Assembly (NCBI RefSeq): GCF_030464365.1
Contig: NZ_VCYI01000011.1
Span: 1 to 64,000 of the forward strand
Length of the DNA stretch: 64,000 nucleotides
Reading direction: 5' to 3'
Origin: Methanoculleus methanifontis
GTDB taxonomy: Archaea; Halobacteriota; Methanomicrobia; Methanomicrobiales; Methanoculleaceae
A model generated the notes under the pieces. The model worked only from the letters and a program-made list of their open reading frames with translations, was not told where the DNA came from and did no database searches. How positions within the stretch are numbered: the stretch's first letter is position 1; each line of letters starts with the position of its first letter. Both the position numbers and the translations under genes were made by a program. This document shows positions 52,288 to 60,703 of the stretch, piece by piece.

Positions 52288-53475
52288 TTACGGGGACGAA
52301 ATCCGGGCGTTTCGGACATACGCCAGCTGCTCGCGGATCCTCTCCGGGACGGTGCGGGATTCCTCCACCGAAACGCCCTCCTTCCACTCCTCGCGGCACG
52401 AGCAGTCCAGGCTGTCGAACTCCGCCGTGTCGAAATAGGAGTTGTAACGCTGGATCGCTTCCGTAATCTCGGCATCGCACGTCCCGCAGTTCCGGGCCCA
52501 GTCGAGCGACTCGACCGAGTAGTTCCAGGGGCTGACGTAGACATGGGCACGGTTCCCGAACCGCTCCCGGCACTGCTGCAGGAGTTCAATGAGCGTCCAG
52601 AGCCACGGCGGGCGGTAGAGATCGTTCTTCCAGAGTTCGTGTACGACGGTGTTCTTCTCGACCGTCGTCACCTCGAGGTCGACGTAATCGATCCCGCGCG
52701 AGACGCAGTAGGAGATGGTCTGCAGAATATCATTTATTGCTTCTCCTTCGGTAAGGAACGGCGGTTTTACCAGGAGGAGCGGTTTCGTCAGCACGCCCAT
52801 CCCCCGCATCCTCGAATGGAAGAGATCGAAGTTGTTCGCCGAGAACCCCTTGTTGATGCAGAGGTTCATCACCTGGGCGTTTGCAGACTCGAACCCGAAC
52901 GCCACCTCGAGCTGCCGCCCGTTCAAGGCTTTCTTCATCTTTGCCACGTGCTCATCGGGGGAATAATCGATCCTCGACTCGACGACCACCTTTTTGATGT
53001 TTTTGTAGCCGTCGATGTACGAGCAGATCTTCTCGATGGCGGCAACCGGCATCTCGCGTTCGTTAAAGATGTTGCCGTCGTTGTAGATCGAGACGATCGG
53101 GTAATCCTCGAGATCGACGGTATCCATCACGTACTCGAACTGCGCAACGTACTCGTCCGCCGATATCTCCCTGCCCCGGGACGTTGCACAGTAAAACCCG
53201 CACATGGTGCACCCCCCCGTCTTCTCGACCCACTCGCACCCCGTGGAACGGAGGAAGATGATCAGCCGCCTGATGGGCTGATCGTCGAGATGGCCTATCC
53301 GCTCCTCCCATCCGATGGGAACCGTAAAATCGAGGTCGTGCGGAGCGTCTCCATTCCGTTTGCGCAGCCCGCCGGCCAGTGCCCGGATCTCATTTAGAAT
53401 ATCATTTTCCGTTGAGGGACCCGTAAAGGTCTCTGCGCTGCTACTGCTATCAGGTACGGCCCTATCCAGAATCAT
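52288..53475 (-). CDS. Radical SAM protein, probable archaeosine synthase subunit RaSEA
   Basis: 395 residues from MILDRAVPD; GGGGGG lies upstream and the longer start at 53496 is weaker. RSTGCEWVEKTGGCTMCGFY places the radical SAM cysteines (CTMCGFYC) in an Elp3-like context, followed by VSIYNDGNIFNEREMPVAAI, VVVESRIDYSPDEHVA and LEVAFGFESANAQVMNLCIN. This ordering matches RaSEA, which works with ArcS to turn a lysine-bearing intermediate at G15 of tRNA into archaeosine. No arcS gene is in the window. An unrelated radical SAM oxidoreductase of Elp3 type cannot be excluded. Confidence 0.65.
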   Translation of the reverse strand: MILDRAVPDSSSSAETFTGPSTENDILNEIRALAGGLRKRNGDAPHDLDFTVPIGWEERIGHLDDQPIRRLIIFLRSTGCEWVEKTGGCTMCGFYCATSRGREISADEYVAQFEYVMDTVDLEDYPIVSIYNDGNIFNEREMPVAAIEKICSYIDGYKNIKKVVVESRIDYSPDEHVAKMKKALNGRQLEVAFGFESANAQVMNLCINKGFSANNFDLFHSRMRGMGVLTKPLLLVKPPFLTEGEAINDILQTISYCVSRGIDYVDLEVTTVEKNTVVHELWKNDLYRPPWLWTLIELLQQCRERFGNRAHVYVSPWNYSVESLDWARNCGTCDAEITEAIQRYNSYFDTAEFDSLDCSCREEWKEGVSVEESRTVPERIREQLAYVRNARISSP

Positions 53476-53952
53476 TATCCCCCCTGTTCCGGGCATGCAC
53501 CTTCATGCCGAAGGCGCGCATCCCCGGTGACTGTCGCCTTATCTTAGCAAGACATACCCCTGATAGGGCTCCGCATATTTATAACTTATCCAATCGGCCA
53601 GGTTATCGGGCTATGTTTGCGAAAAGGTATTCTTTGACAGGAAATCCAGAAAATCAGGCAATCTGTTGAGATGACTCGGATCCGGACTCCTGCCGTATTT
53701 CCCCAGGAGGCTATCCATTCGTCCATAGAACCCTGATCCCGAATGGGAGAGATGACAGCATGCCAATTTTTATATACGTTGTTCGGGGGTATAGTATCGC
53801 GATGCACCGGCGAGCATTCATCCGGGCGGATCACCCGAAGAACAGCCGGAAAGCGACAGTGGAGACTGAAAAGCAGTGGGACGAAGAGGCGGCGTGACCG
53901 TCCGTTTTCGGTGGATATGGAAGAAGAGCGCGTAAAGAAGGGAACGAAGATC
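53476..53952. other. Intergenic stretch before the first CapK-like gene
   Basis: 477 bases. A TATA box TTTTTATATACG sits at 53766-53777, followed by a short leader in which two in-frame ATGs (53917 and 53953) can start the next gene. The region 53590-53740 shows no gene; a frame on the reverse strand there has no family match. Confidence 0.45.
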
Positions 53953-55380
53953 ATGGTTCGTCTGGGAGAGAGGATCTGCGGCAGGGAATCGTTCACTGCA
54001 AAAGCTCTCGGGCTCCTCCCGGCTTATAACACCTATCGAAAGACCTACGCCCTTCTCCAGGAGTCCCAGGGGTGGAGCCGGGAAGAACTCGCGGCCCACC
54101 AGGCCAAGGCGCTCTCGCGTCTGCTCGACCACGCCTACGAGAATGTCCCTTACTACCGCCGGGTCTTTCAGGAGCAGAGCCTCGTCCCCGAGGACATCCA
54201 GACTCCCGAAGACCTGGTGCTCCTCCCGTTCCTGACCCGGGCAGACCTCCAGACCAACCTCCCCGACTTAAAAGCCCAAAACTACCCGGAGTCCGCCTTC
54301 GAGTACGTCACCACCGGCGGCTCCACCGGTATCCCGGTCGGGTTCTACTACGAGAGAGGGGTCTCCCGCGCCCGGGAATGGGCGTTCATGAAGACCCAGT
54401 GGGACCGCGTCGGCTACCGGTTCACCGACCGTTGCGCCGTCCTCCGGGGCTACATCGTTGGATCGGCAAAAGAAGGTGTCTACTGGAAGAAGACCCTCTG
54501 CGGCCGGTGGCTGCTGATGTCTTCCCATCACATGGCCGAGGAGACGCTGCCCGCCTACATCGACCGGATCAAGAGGTTCAAACCCCGCTTCATCCAGGGA
54601 TACCCCTCCACGGCCGTGATCCTGGCACGGTACATGCGGGAGCACGGGATCGAACCGTTCCCGACCGTCAAAGCCGTCCTCTGCGGGTCGGAGAACCTCT
54701 ACCCCTGGCAGCGCGACCTCCTCACCGAGGCCTTCGGCTGCCGCGTCTTCTCCTGGTACGGCAACTCCGAACAGACAGTGCTTGCCGGCGAGTGCGAGGA
54801 GAGCTGCCATTACCACATCTTCCCCGAATACGGGATCGTCGAACTGATCGGGCGAGATGGACAGCCCGTCCAGGGGCCGGGGGCGATGGGCGAGGTGGTC
54901 GCGACCAACCTCACCAACTTCGTCTGCCCCCTCATCCGCTATCGCACCATGGACCTTGCCACAGCGGGCAGGGGCCCCTGTACCTGCGGCCGGAGTTACC
55001 CGATACTCGAACGAGTCGAGGGGAGGGTTCAGGACTTCATCGTGACAGGTAAAGGCGAACTCCTCTCCGGAATTGCCATGAACATTGACACCGATGCGTT
55101 CGATAACGTTAAACAGTTTCAGTTCTACCAGGAGAAAGTTGGGGAAGTCATACTGAATGTCGTGAGAAAACCGGCCTTCAGCAAGCAGGACGCGGAGTAC
55201 CTCTACCGGGAAGTGAGCAGGAGTTGCGGTGACGACGTTCTGATCACCATCAGATACGTCGACAACATACCGCTCACCGCCCGCGGCAAGTATCGTTACT
55301 TCGTTCAGGACCTGCCGATACACTTCAGCGAACGAGAAGGGGGGATTGTCGAACATGCTTCCCCCGACCTTCTCGCCTGA
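53953..55380 (+). CDS. PaaK/CapK-like adenylate-forming enzyme, copy 1
   Basis: 475 residues from MVRLGERICG (a start at 53917 is possible; the alignment with copies 2 and 3 favours the shorter form). The AMP-binding loop is TTGGSTGIPVGFYYE, then GSENLYPWQRDLLTEAFGC and SWYGNSEQTV for the adenine pocket, and YRTMDLA with a zinc-type CTCGRSYP. PaaK-like enzymes activate carboxylic acids as acyl-adenylates. Central two thirds are almost identical in nucleotides to copy 3, while the ends differ. It is followed at once by copy 2, with which its end overlaps. CapK-like homologues occur in capsule loci. Confidence 0.85.
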   Translation: MVRLGERICGRESFTAKALGLLPAYNTYRKTYALLQESQGWSREELAAHQAKALSRLLDHAYENVPYYRRVFQEQSLVPEDIQTPEDLVLLPFLTRADLQTNLPDLKAQNYPESAFEYVTTGGSTGIPVGFYYERGVSRAREWAFMKTQWDRVGYRFTDRCAVLRGYIVGSAKEGVYWKKTLCGRWLLMSSHHMAEETLPAYIDRIKRFKPRFIQGYPSTAVILARYMREHGIEPFPTVKAVLCGSENLYPWQRDLLTEAFGCRVFSWYGNSEQTVLAGECEESCHYHIFPEYGIVELIGRDGQPVQGPGAMGEVVATNLTNFVCPLIRYRTMDLATAGRGPCTCGRSYPILERVEGRVQDFIVTGKGELLSGIAMNIDTDAFDNVKQFQFYQEKVGEVILNVVRKPAFSKQDAEYLYREVSRSCGDDVLITIRYVDNIPLTARGKYRYFVQDLPIHFSEREGGIVEHASPDLLA

Positions 55381-56785
55381 CCAGGGAGGTATGCATACGA
55401 AGGCAGGTCTTCACCGATGGGCGTCACGCGCAAACCCGCTCACCGTAAAGGCACTCAGCCTGGTGCCGTCTTACCGCACCTACCAGCAGATGTATGCGCT
55501 CCTCCAGCAATCCCAGTGGTGGAGCCGCGAAAAACTCGCGGCCTACCAGGCGCAGGCACTCTCGCGCCTGCTCGACCACGCCTATGAGAATGTCCCCTAC
55601 TATCGCCAGGTTTTTCAAGAACGCGACCTCATCCCGGAGGACATCCAGGGCCCGGCGGACCTCGAACTCCTCCCGTTCCTGACCAAGGAGATCGTCCAGG
55701 CCAACCTCTCCGACTTAAAAGCTCAAAACTACCCGGAGTCCGCCTTCGAGTACGTGCGCACGTCCGGCTCCACCGGCACCCCCATGGGGTTCTACTACGA
55801 GAAAGGGGCCTCCCGCGCCCGGGAGTGGGCGTTCATGAAGACCCAGTGGGACCGCGTCGGTTACCGGTTCGGCGACCGTTGCGTCATACTCCGGGGGCAC
55901 GTCGTGGACACGGTACCCAGTGGCACCTACTGGAGGCGTGCGCTCTTCGGCCGGTGGCTGATCATGTCCTCCCACCAGATGACCGAGGAGACCCTGCCGG
56001 ACTACATCGACCGGATCCGCTGGTTTAAGCCGCGGTTCATCCACGCCTACCCCTCCACTGCCGTGATCCTGGCACGATATATGCGGGAGCACAGGATCGA
56101 ACCGTTCCCGACCGTCAAGGCCGTCCTCTGCGGGTCGGAGAACCTCTATCCCTGGCAGCGCGACCTCCTCACCGAGACCTTCGGCTGCCGCGTCTTCTCC
56201 TGGTACGGCAACTCCGAACAGACGGTGCTTGCCGGCGAGTGCGAGGAGAGCGCCCACTACCACATCTTTCCCGAATACGGGATCGTCGAACTGATCGGAA
56301 GGGACGGCCGACCCGTCCAGGGGCCGGGGGCGATGGGCGAAGTGGTCGCGACGAGCCTCATCAACTTCGTCTGCCCCCTCGTCCGCTACCGCACCATGGA
56401 CGTCGCGGTCACCACGGAGAAGCGGTGCTCCTGCGGGAGACAGTACCCCCTGCTCGAGAAGGTGGAGGGGAGGCTCCAGGAGTTCATCGTAACCCGGAGC
56501 GGACACCTGATCTCCGTCACGCCCATCAACTACGAATCCGAGGCGTTCGAGAATATACGGCAGTTCCAGATGTACCAGGAGGAGGTGGGCGAACTCATCA
56601 TGAAGGTCGTCAGAAAACCGGCCTACACCGAGAAGGACACCCGGCAACTGACCGCTGAACTCCGGTGCCAGCTCGGTGACGGGGTGAACGTCCACGTCCG
56701 CTTCGTTGATGAGATCCCCCGTACCGAAGGCGGCAAGTTCCGGTACCTCATCCAGAAACTCCCCATCTCGATCGGCGATCTCTGA
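55355..56785 (+). CDS. PaaK/CapK-like adenylate-forming enzyme, copy 2
   Basis: 476 residues from the ATG at 55355, with GGGGGG some 10 bases ahead; a second ATG is at 55391, which aligns better with the other copies. Motifs match copy 1: RTSGSTGTPMGFYYE, GSENLYPWQRDLLTETFGC, SWYGNSEQTV and CSCGRQYPLLEK. It overlaps the end of copy 1 by 26 bases, indicating coupling of the two. The C-terminal domain (YESEAFENIRQFQMYQEEVG) differs more than the core. It converges with FemAB-like copy 1. Confidence 0.85.
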   Translation: MLPPTFSPDQGGMHTKAGLHRWASRANPLTVKALSLVPSYRTYQQMYALLQQSQWWSREKLAAYQAQALSRLLDHAYENVPYYRQVFQERDLIPEDIQGPADLELLPFLTKEIVQANLSDLKAQNYPESAFEYVRTSGSTGTPMGFYYEKGASRAREWAFMKTQWDRVGYRFGDRCVILRGHVVDTVPSGTYWRRALFGRWLIMSSHQMTEETLPDYIDRIRWFKPRFIHAYPSTAVILARYMREHRIEPFPTVKAVLCGSENLYPWQRDLLTETFGCRVFSWYGNSEQTVLAGECEESAHYHIFPEYGIVELIGRDGRPVQGPGAMGEVVATSLINFVCPLVRYRTMDVAVTTEKRCSCGRQYPLLEKVEGRLQEFIVTRSGHLISVTPINYESEAFENIRQFQMYQEEVGELIMKVVRKPAYTEKDTRQLTAELRCQLGDGVNVHVRFVDEIPRTEGGKFRYLIQKLPISIGDL

Positions 56786-56789
56786 GCGT

Positions 56790-57821
56790 TCAGTCGATGT
56801 AGGGGACGACCCTGCGCTTCAGCCGGGGATTGTTAAAGACAGAGGTGTACGCCCATTCCGCCAGAGTCCCGACCATATCCTTCCGGCAGACCTCCATATA
56901 CATGCCGAGAACCGAACAGAACTTGGACTTGAAGAAGTTCAGGTCGGGCGTGTTCGCCCCGATGTTCTCCAGGTACGAGTAGCCTTCAGCCCGTGCACGC
57001 CGAACCAGGAGCCACTGGAGATACTCGTTCCCTGCGTGAACACTCTCGAACCGCGGCGTGCCCATCCAGAGCAGGAACCGCTTGTACTCCTGGGTGGCAA
57101 CGGCCCCCGTGAGCGCACCTTCCCGGTCGTAGAGGTAGTATGCCGCGAGATGATCCGGGTACGCCCGGAAGAGGTCCTCAAAGTAACGCCTGCTGATCAT
57201 CGGGATGTTCATATCCGGCTGGCTGAACCGCCCGGCAAGCGCCGTATAAAGATCCGAGATATCGGTGCTCCGCACGAGATCCATCCCGGCCTTCTCGGCT
57301 TTTCTGATCTTATTCCGGAGTTTGTAGTGGAAATCCCCCCAGATCGTCTCGAGCGGCCGCGTAAGATCGATCACGTAGGTGTAGTGGACCTTCGGCGTAT
57401 ACCCCCTCCAGATGAACTGCCTGACATCGGTGAGGCCGGGGACGAAGGTCAGAGAGAAGTAATGCGGCGATATCGCGTCGATCTCTGCAGAGAGATCCGT
57501 CGCAACGAGATCCATGATCGCCTCCTGTTTGCCCAGTTTCAACGCGGTAAAATCCTTCGCCGGGATAAGGCCCAGGTAGGGGATGACCGCCTGCATGGGC
57601 GGGGGCGAGAAGAGCGTCTTGACCCCGTGCACGCTCCTGAAGAAGAGCGGGGCGAGGCAGACGAGTTCTTCCCCCTTGTAGATGCCGTACGGGAGGAGCT
57701 GGTACCCCGTATGCCGGGCTGTGACCGTCATGTAGTCCCACCCGTGGAAAAGCAGCCCGTACGGACTTGCATCGACAAATGAATCCCACACGCCCCTGTC
57801 TTTAACAAGTTCGAGCACCAT
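56790..57821 (-). CDS. FemAB-like (GNAT-fold) acyl/aminoacyltransferase, copy 1
   Basis: 343 residues. KDRGVWDSFVDASPYGLLFH is the family lead, with APLFFRSVHGVKTLFSPPPM, VPGLTDVRQFIWRGYTPKVH, YKLRNKIRKAEKAGMDLVRS (long helix before the second GNAT domain) and GTPRFESVHAGNEYLQWLLV. FemAB-type proteins link amino acids or peptides to cell wall precursors; relatives in PEP-CTERM/exosortase and capsule loci transfer other acids. It is convergent with CapK-like copy 2 and is one of three related genes on this strand. The tandem pairing with adenylate-forming enzymes suggests that the activated acid is transferred by these proteins. Confidence 0.75.
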   Translation of the reverse strand: MVLELVKDRGVWDSFVDASPYGLLFHGWDYMTVTARHTGYQLLPYGIYKGEELVCLAPLFFRSVHGVKTLFSPPPMQAVIPYLGLIPAKDFTALKLGKQEAIMDLVATDLSAEIDAISPHYFSLTFVPGLTDVRQFIWRGYTPKVHYTYVIDLTRPLETIWGDFHYKLRNKIRKAEKAGMDLVRSTDISDLYTALAGRFSQPDMNIPMISRRYFEDLFRAYPDHLAAYYLYDREGALTGAVATQEYKRFLLWMGTPRFESVHAGNEYLQWLLVRRARAEGYSYLENIGANTPDLNFFKSKFCSVLGMYMEVCRKDMVGTLAEWAYTSVFNNPRLKRRVVPYID

Positions 57822-57979
57822 AGAGTCTGACTTCCAGCCGAACGGTCATGCCTGACCGGGGCTGACACAGGATACCTCAGGAGTTATATTTATATCTTTC
57901 CCGGCAACACCGGGGAGCGCGGGGCTGCACCGATTTAAGCGGATCCGGGAGATGCCGGACCCCGGCAGACCCCTCCCGA

Positions 57980-59008
57980 TCACCTTATGTAGGGGACAAA
58001 CCTCTTCTTGATCAGCGGCCTGTTGACGATGTTGCTGTACGCCCACTCCGCAACCCTGCCCACGCCGTCTTTTCTGCTCACCTCAAAGAAGATAGCAAGA
58101 TCCGGGTTGTACTTCGCCTTATGCACGTTCAGGTTCGGGTTGTTCGCCCCGGTATTCTCGAACTCCAAGAAACCCTTCTCTTTCGCGTTCCGGATAAGGC
58201 ACCACTGGAGATACTCGTTCGCCGACGTGCCGTCGATCTTCGGCCCGCCGACCCAGAGGATATAACGCCTGTATTCCAGGGTCGTGCCGACCCCTTTGAG
58301 GTCGCCGGCCCGGTCGTAGAGATGGTAGACATGGGCGTGATCCGGATACGCCCGGAAGATATCCTCGAAGTAGTCGCGGTTGATCATCGGGATGTTCATA
58401 TCCGGGCGGCTGAACCGCCGGCGCACCGTCTCGTAGAACAGGGTGAGACCGTCGCCCTCCTCCAGGTGGTACCCCTCCTTCTCGAACCGCCGGAGGCTCG
58501 TGCGCAGCTTCGCGTTCACGTTCCCCCAGAGGGTCTCGATCGACGGTGCGAGGTCGATCGTATACGAGTAGTTGATCCCGGTCCGGTAGCCGTCCCAGAT
58601 GAACCGGCGGATGTCGTGAAAGCCCGGGACGAACGTCATCGAGAGATAGTTCGGCGCAATATCGCGGAGGGCTTCCTTGAGCCCGTCGGCCACCGCCTGC
58701 AGCATCGACTCCTTTTTGCTCTGCTTCGCCGCTGCATAATTCCTGCCCATGACCACCCCGAGATACGGTATGACCGCCTGCATGGGCGGCGGCGAGAGCA
58801 CAACGGTGACGCCGTTCATCCGCCTGCAGAAGAGGGGGCAGATTGCGAGCAGTTCTTCGCCCCGGTAGATGCCGTAAGGGAGAAACGTATACCCGGTATG
58901 CCGCTCTGTGATCGTTAAGAAGTCCCACTTATGAAAGAGGAGACCTGAAGGGCTCTCGTCGATGAAGGTATCCCAGATATCTCTGTCAGCGATGATCTCG
59001 ACCGGCAA
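57980..59008 (-). CDS. FemAB-like acyl/aminoacyltransferase, copy 2
   Basis: About 342 residues, with a TTG start at 59008 chosen because GGAGG lies nine bases ahead and because the resulting first residues (PVEIIADRDIW) line up with those of the two paralogues. An ATG further upstream (59158) would add 50 unlike residues. Landmarks are DTFIDESPSGLLFHKWDFLT, VLSPPPMQAVIPYLG, VPGFHDIRRFIWDGYRTG and GPKIDGTSANEYLQWCLIR. Same family as copy 1, clearly alignable over the whole length. Confidence 0.75.
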   Translation of the reverse strand: MPVEIIADRDIWDTFIDESPSGLLFHKWDFLTITERHTGYTFLPYGIYRGEELLAICPLFCRRMNGVTVVLSPPPMQAVIPYLGVVMGRNYAAAKQSKKESMLQAVADGLKEALRDIAPNYLSMTFVPGFHDIRRFIWDGYRTGINYSYTIDLAPSIETLWGNVNAKLRTSLRRFEKEGYHLEEGDGLTLFYETVRRRFSRPDMNIPMINRDYFEDIFRAYPDHAHVYHLYDRAGDLKGVGTTLEYRRYILWVGGPKIDGTSANEYLQWCLIRNAKEKGFLEFENTGANNPNLNVHKAKYNPDLAIFFEVSRKDGVGRVAEWAYSNIVNRPLIKKRFVPYIR

Positions 59009-59218
59009 GCCGTTTTTCCTCCGCTCTGCCGGAGATCTCCGGCAGGTCTTTAACTCCTGCAATCGGCCATATAAAACTAACGGATCGCGGGCCCATGCCG
59101 GGGCATACAGCGCGACCGGGCGCACAAACACGATACCCATCCCGGTGTTTCCGGACATCAGGGATCCTGAACCGGGAGTATCGGGATACTATGCTGCACG
59201 GTACCGCGAACCCGAACC

Positions 59219-60232
59219 CTAAATCCTGCCGGTCGCCATCATCAACCGTTTCACAAAAGAACGGTATGCCCACTCGGATAACGTGCCGAGGGCATCCTTC
59301 TTCTCGACCTCAAAGTACATCGTAAGATCGGGGTTGAACTTCGACTTGAAGAGGGCCGGACCGGGGTTGTTCGCACCCATATTCTCGAACGTCCGGTAGC
59401 CTTCGGCGTGTGCACGCTCAATCAGGAGCCACTGGAGATACTCGTTCCCTGCATGAGGGTTCTCGATCCTCGGGGTCCCCAACCAGAACAGGAACCGCTT
59501 GTACTCCTGGGCGGCCACCACGGCCGCGACCTCGTCCTCTGCATCGTAGAGGATGTAGATCCCGATCTCCGGGTAGGCACGCACGAGATCCTCGAGGTAG
59601 TCGCGCTTGATCGCCGGTATGTCGAGCGACGGGTCACGGTAACGATCAGAGATGAACGCATAAAGCGTGGAGACATCGCCGGATCTCTCCAGCCGAAGAC
59701 CCGCCTTCGACTCCTTCCTCAGTGTGGTGCGGAGCTTGGCGTTGAGGTTGTTCCAGATCTCCTCGATCGGCTGCGTAAGATCGATGGTGTAGGTATACCG
59801 GACCCGTGCATCGCACCGGTCCCAGAGGTAGTGTCGTATATCTTCGAATCCCGGGACGAAGGCTACCGAGAGGTAGTTCGGCGAAATCTCCAGGAGTTCC
59901 CCGCGGATCTCTTCTGCGATCAGCCTGAGAAGGGATTCTTTCTTGCTCCGCTTGAGCGACCCGAACTTCCCGCTCGTCACGCACCCGAGGTGGGGAATCA
60001 CCGTGAGAGGCGGGGGTGAAAAAACGGCGTTGATACCGTGTATCCGCTTCCAGAAGAGCGGAAACACGCAGAGCGGCTCGTCGCCATTATAGATCGCGTA
60101 TGGAAGAAGCGTGCTCTTCGTATGGTTTGCCGTCAGGTGCAGGTAGTCCCACTTATGAAAGAGGAGGCCCGAAGGGCTCTCTTCGATGAAGGTATCCCAT
60201 GTATCTCTGTCCTCGACTCTGATCGCTGCCAT
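59219..60232 (-). CDS. FemAB-like acyl/aminoacyltransferase, copy 3
   Basis: 337 residues. The ATG at 60232 aligns with the starts of copies 1 and 2 (MAAIRVEDRDTW; a GTG at 60244 would be four codons earlier). Shared landmarks are DTFIEESPSGLLFHKWDYLH, VFSPPPLTVIPHLG, VPGFEDIRHYLWDRC, NLNAKLRTTLRKESKAGLRL and GTPRIENPHAGNEYLQWLLI. A GGTATATGAA motif at about 60297-60306 (reverse strand) is a possible TATA box. It is the last of the three on this strand and shares an upstream region with the small ORF at 60432. Confidence 0.75.
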   Translation of the reverse strand: MAAIRVEDRDTWDTFIEESPSGLLFHKWDYLHLTANHTKSTLLPYAIYNGDEPLCVFPLFWKRIHGINAVFSPPPLTVIPHLGCVTSGKFGSLKRSKKESLLRLIAEEIRGELLEISPNYLSVAFVPGFEDIRHYLWDRCDARVRYTYTIDLTQPIEEIWNNLNAKLRTTLRKESKAGLRLERSGDVSTLYAFISDRYRDPSLDIPAIKRDYLEDLVRAYPEIGIYILYDAEDEVAAVVAAQEYKRFLFWLGTPRIENPHAGNEYLQWLLIERAHAEGYRTFENMGANNPGPALFKSKFNPDLTMYFEVEKKDALGTLSEWAYRSFVKRLMMATGRI

Positions 60233-60400
60233 TCCTTCCGTCACTCCGGTGTTGTCATGCAGTCTGAGGCCCCGCGACCTCTAATCACCTCCCGGATTCA
60301 TATACCTTTCTTTGGTTCCGGCGGATCGCGCAACCGGTCGCCGCGGGGCCGGGCGCAGCCACCCAGCCCGGGCAGCGAGCCCGGACTCGCAGGCAGGAAT

Positions 60401-60409
60401 CATTATATA
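60401..60409 (+). promoter_or_regulatory. TATA box of a possible small gene
   Basis: ATTATATACC sits 25-30 bases before an ATG at 60432, the spacing of an archaeal promoter for a transcript starting at the codon; GAGGTAGGGG between them could also act as ribosome site. Confidence 0.35.
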
Positions 60410-60431
60410 CCGGAGCACGTGAGGTAGGGGC

Positions 60432-60623
60432 ATGGTCGCACTCCGCCTCCTTGCCATGGACGACGTTTCGTTCCGTTCGTGGGAGGGCAACGGTTCGGAT
60501 GCATACGGCGACATCTGGGTGCTCATACCGGAGAATAGCCTCTTTCCTGAGTTCCTGAAACATTTTTCCCGCACATCCGGCCGGGATCTGACTTCGATAC
60601 CATACTCCGAGAACTTCTTCTGA
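60432..60623 (+). CDS. Possible small protein of unknown function
   Basis: 63 residues, start MVALRLLAMDDVSFRSWEGN, ending YSENFF. It has its own TATA box and a purine-rich GAGGTAGGGG before the ATG. No family is recognised and the protein is acidic and partly hydrophobic. It lies between the third FemAB-like gene and the third CapK-like gene. A spurious frame is also possible; composition is ordinary for the region. Confidence 0.35.
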   Translation: MVALRLLAMDDVSFRSWEGNGSDAYGDIWVLIPENSLFPEFLKHFSRTSGRDLTSIPYSENFF

Positions 60624-60703
60624 ACGCACCCGGTCTCCAGGGAAGCCGGTCGTCTTCATCGCGCCGCTGATGCCATTCAGCCGTACCGGGAGCAAAACGT
60701 TTA

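Larger units (their letters stand above)
60245..60703. other. Intergenic stretch between divergent genes
   Basis: 459 bases with promoter motifs for both strands (GGTATATGAA for the FemAB-like gene, TTATATACC at 60401 for the forward strand) and a possible 63-residue ORF at 60432-60623. Nothing else recognisable. Confidence 0.45.

Noticed and set aside
54268-55356. Long reverse-strand frames opposite the CapK-like genes (also 55715-56695 and 61061-61921)
   Set aside because: They repeat in all three copies because the sense genes are alike and GC-biased at codon position three; they have no domain features.
59009-59158. Longer start of FemAB-like copy 2
   Set aside because: Alignment with copies 1 and 3 and the GGAGG ahead of the TTG at 59008 favour the shorter protein.
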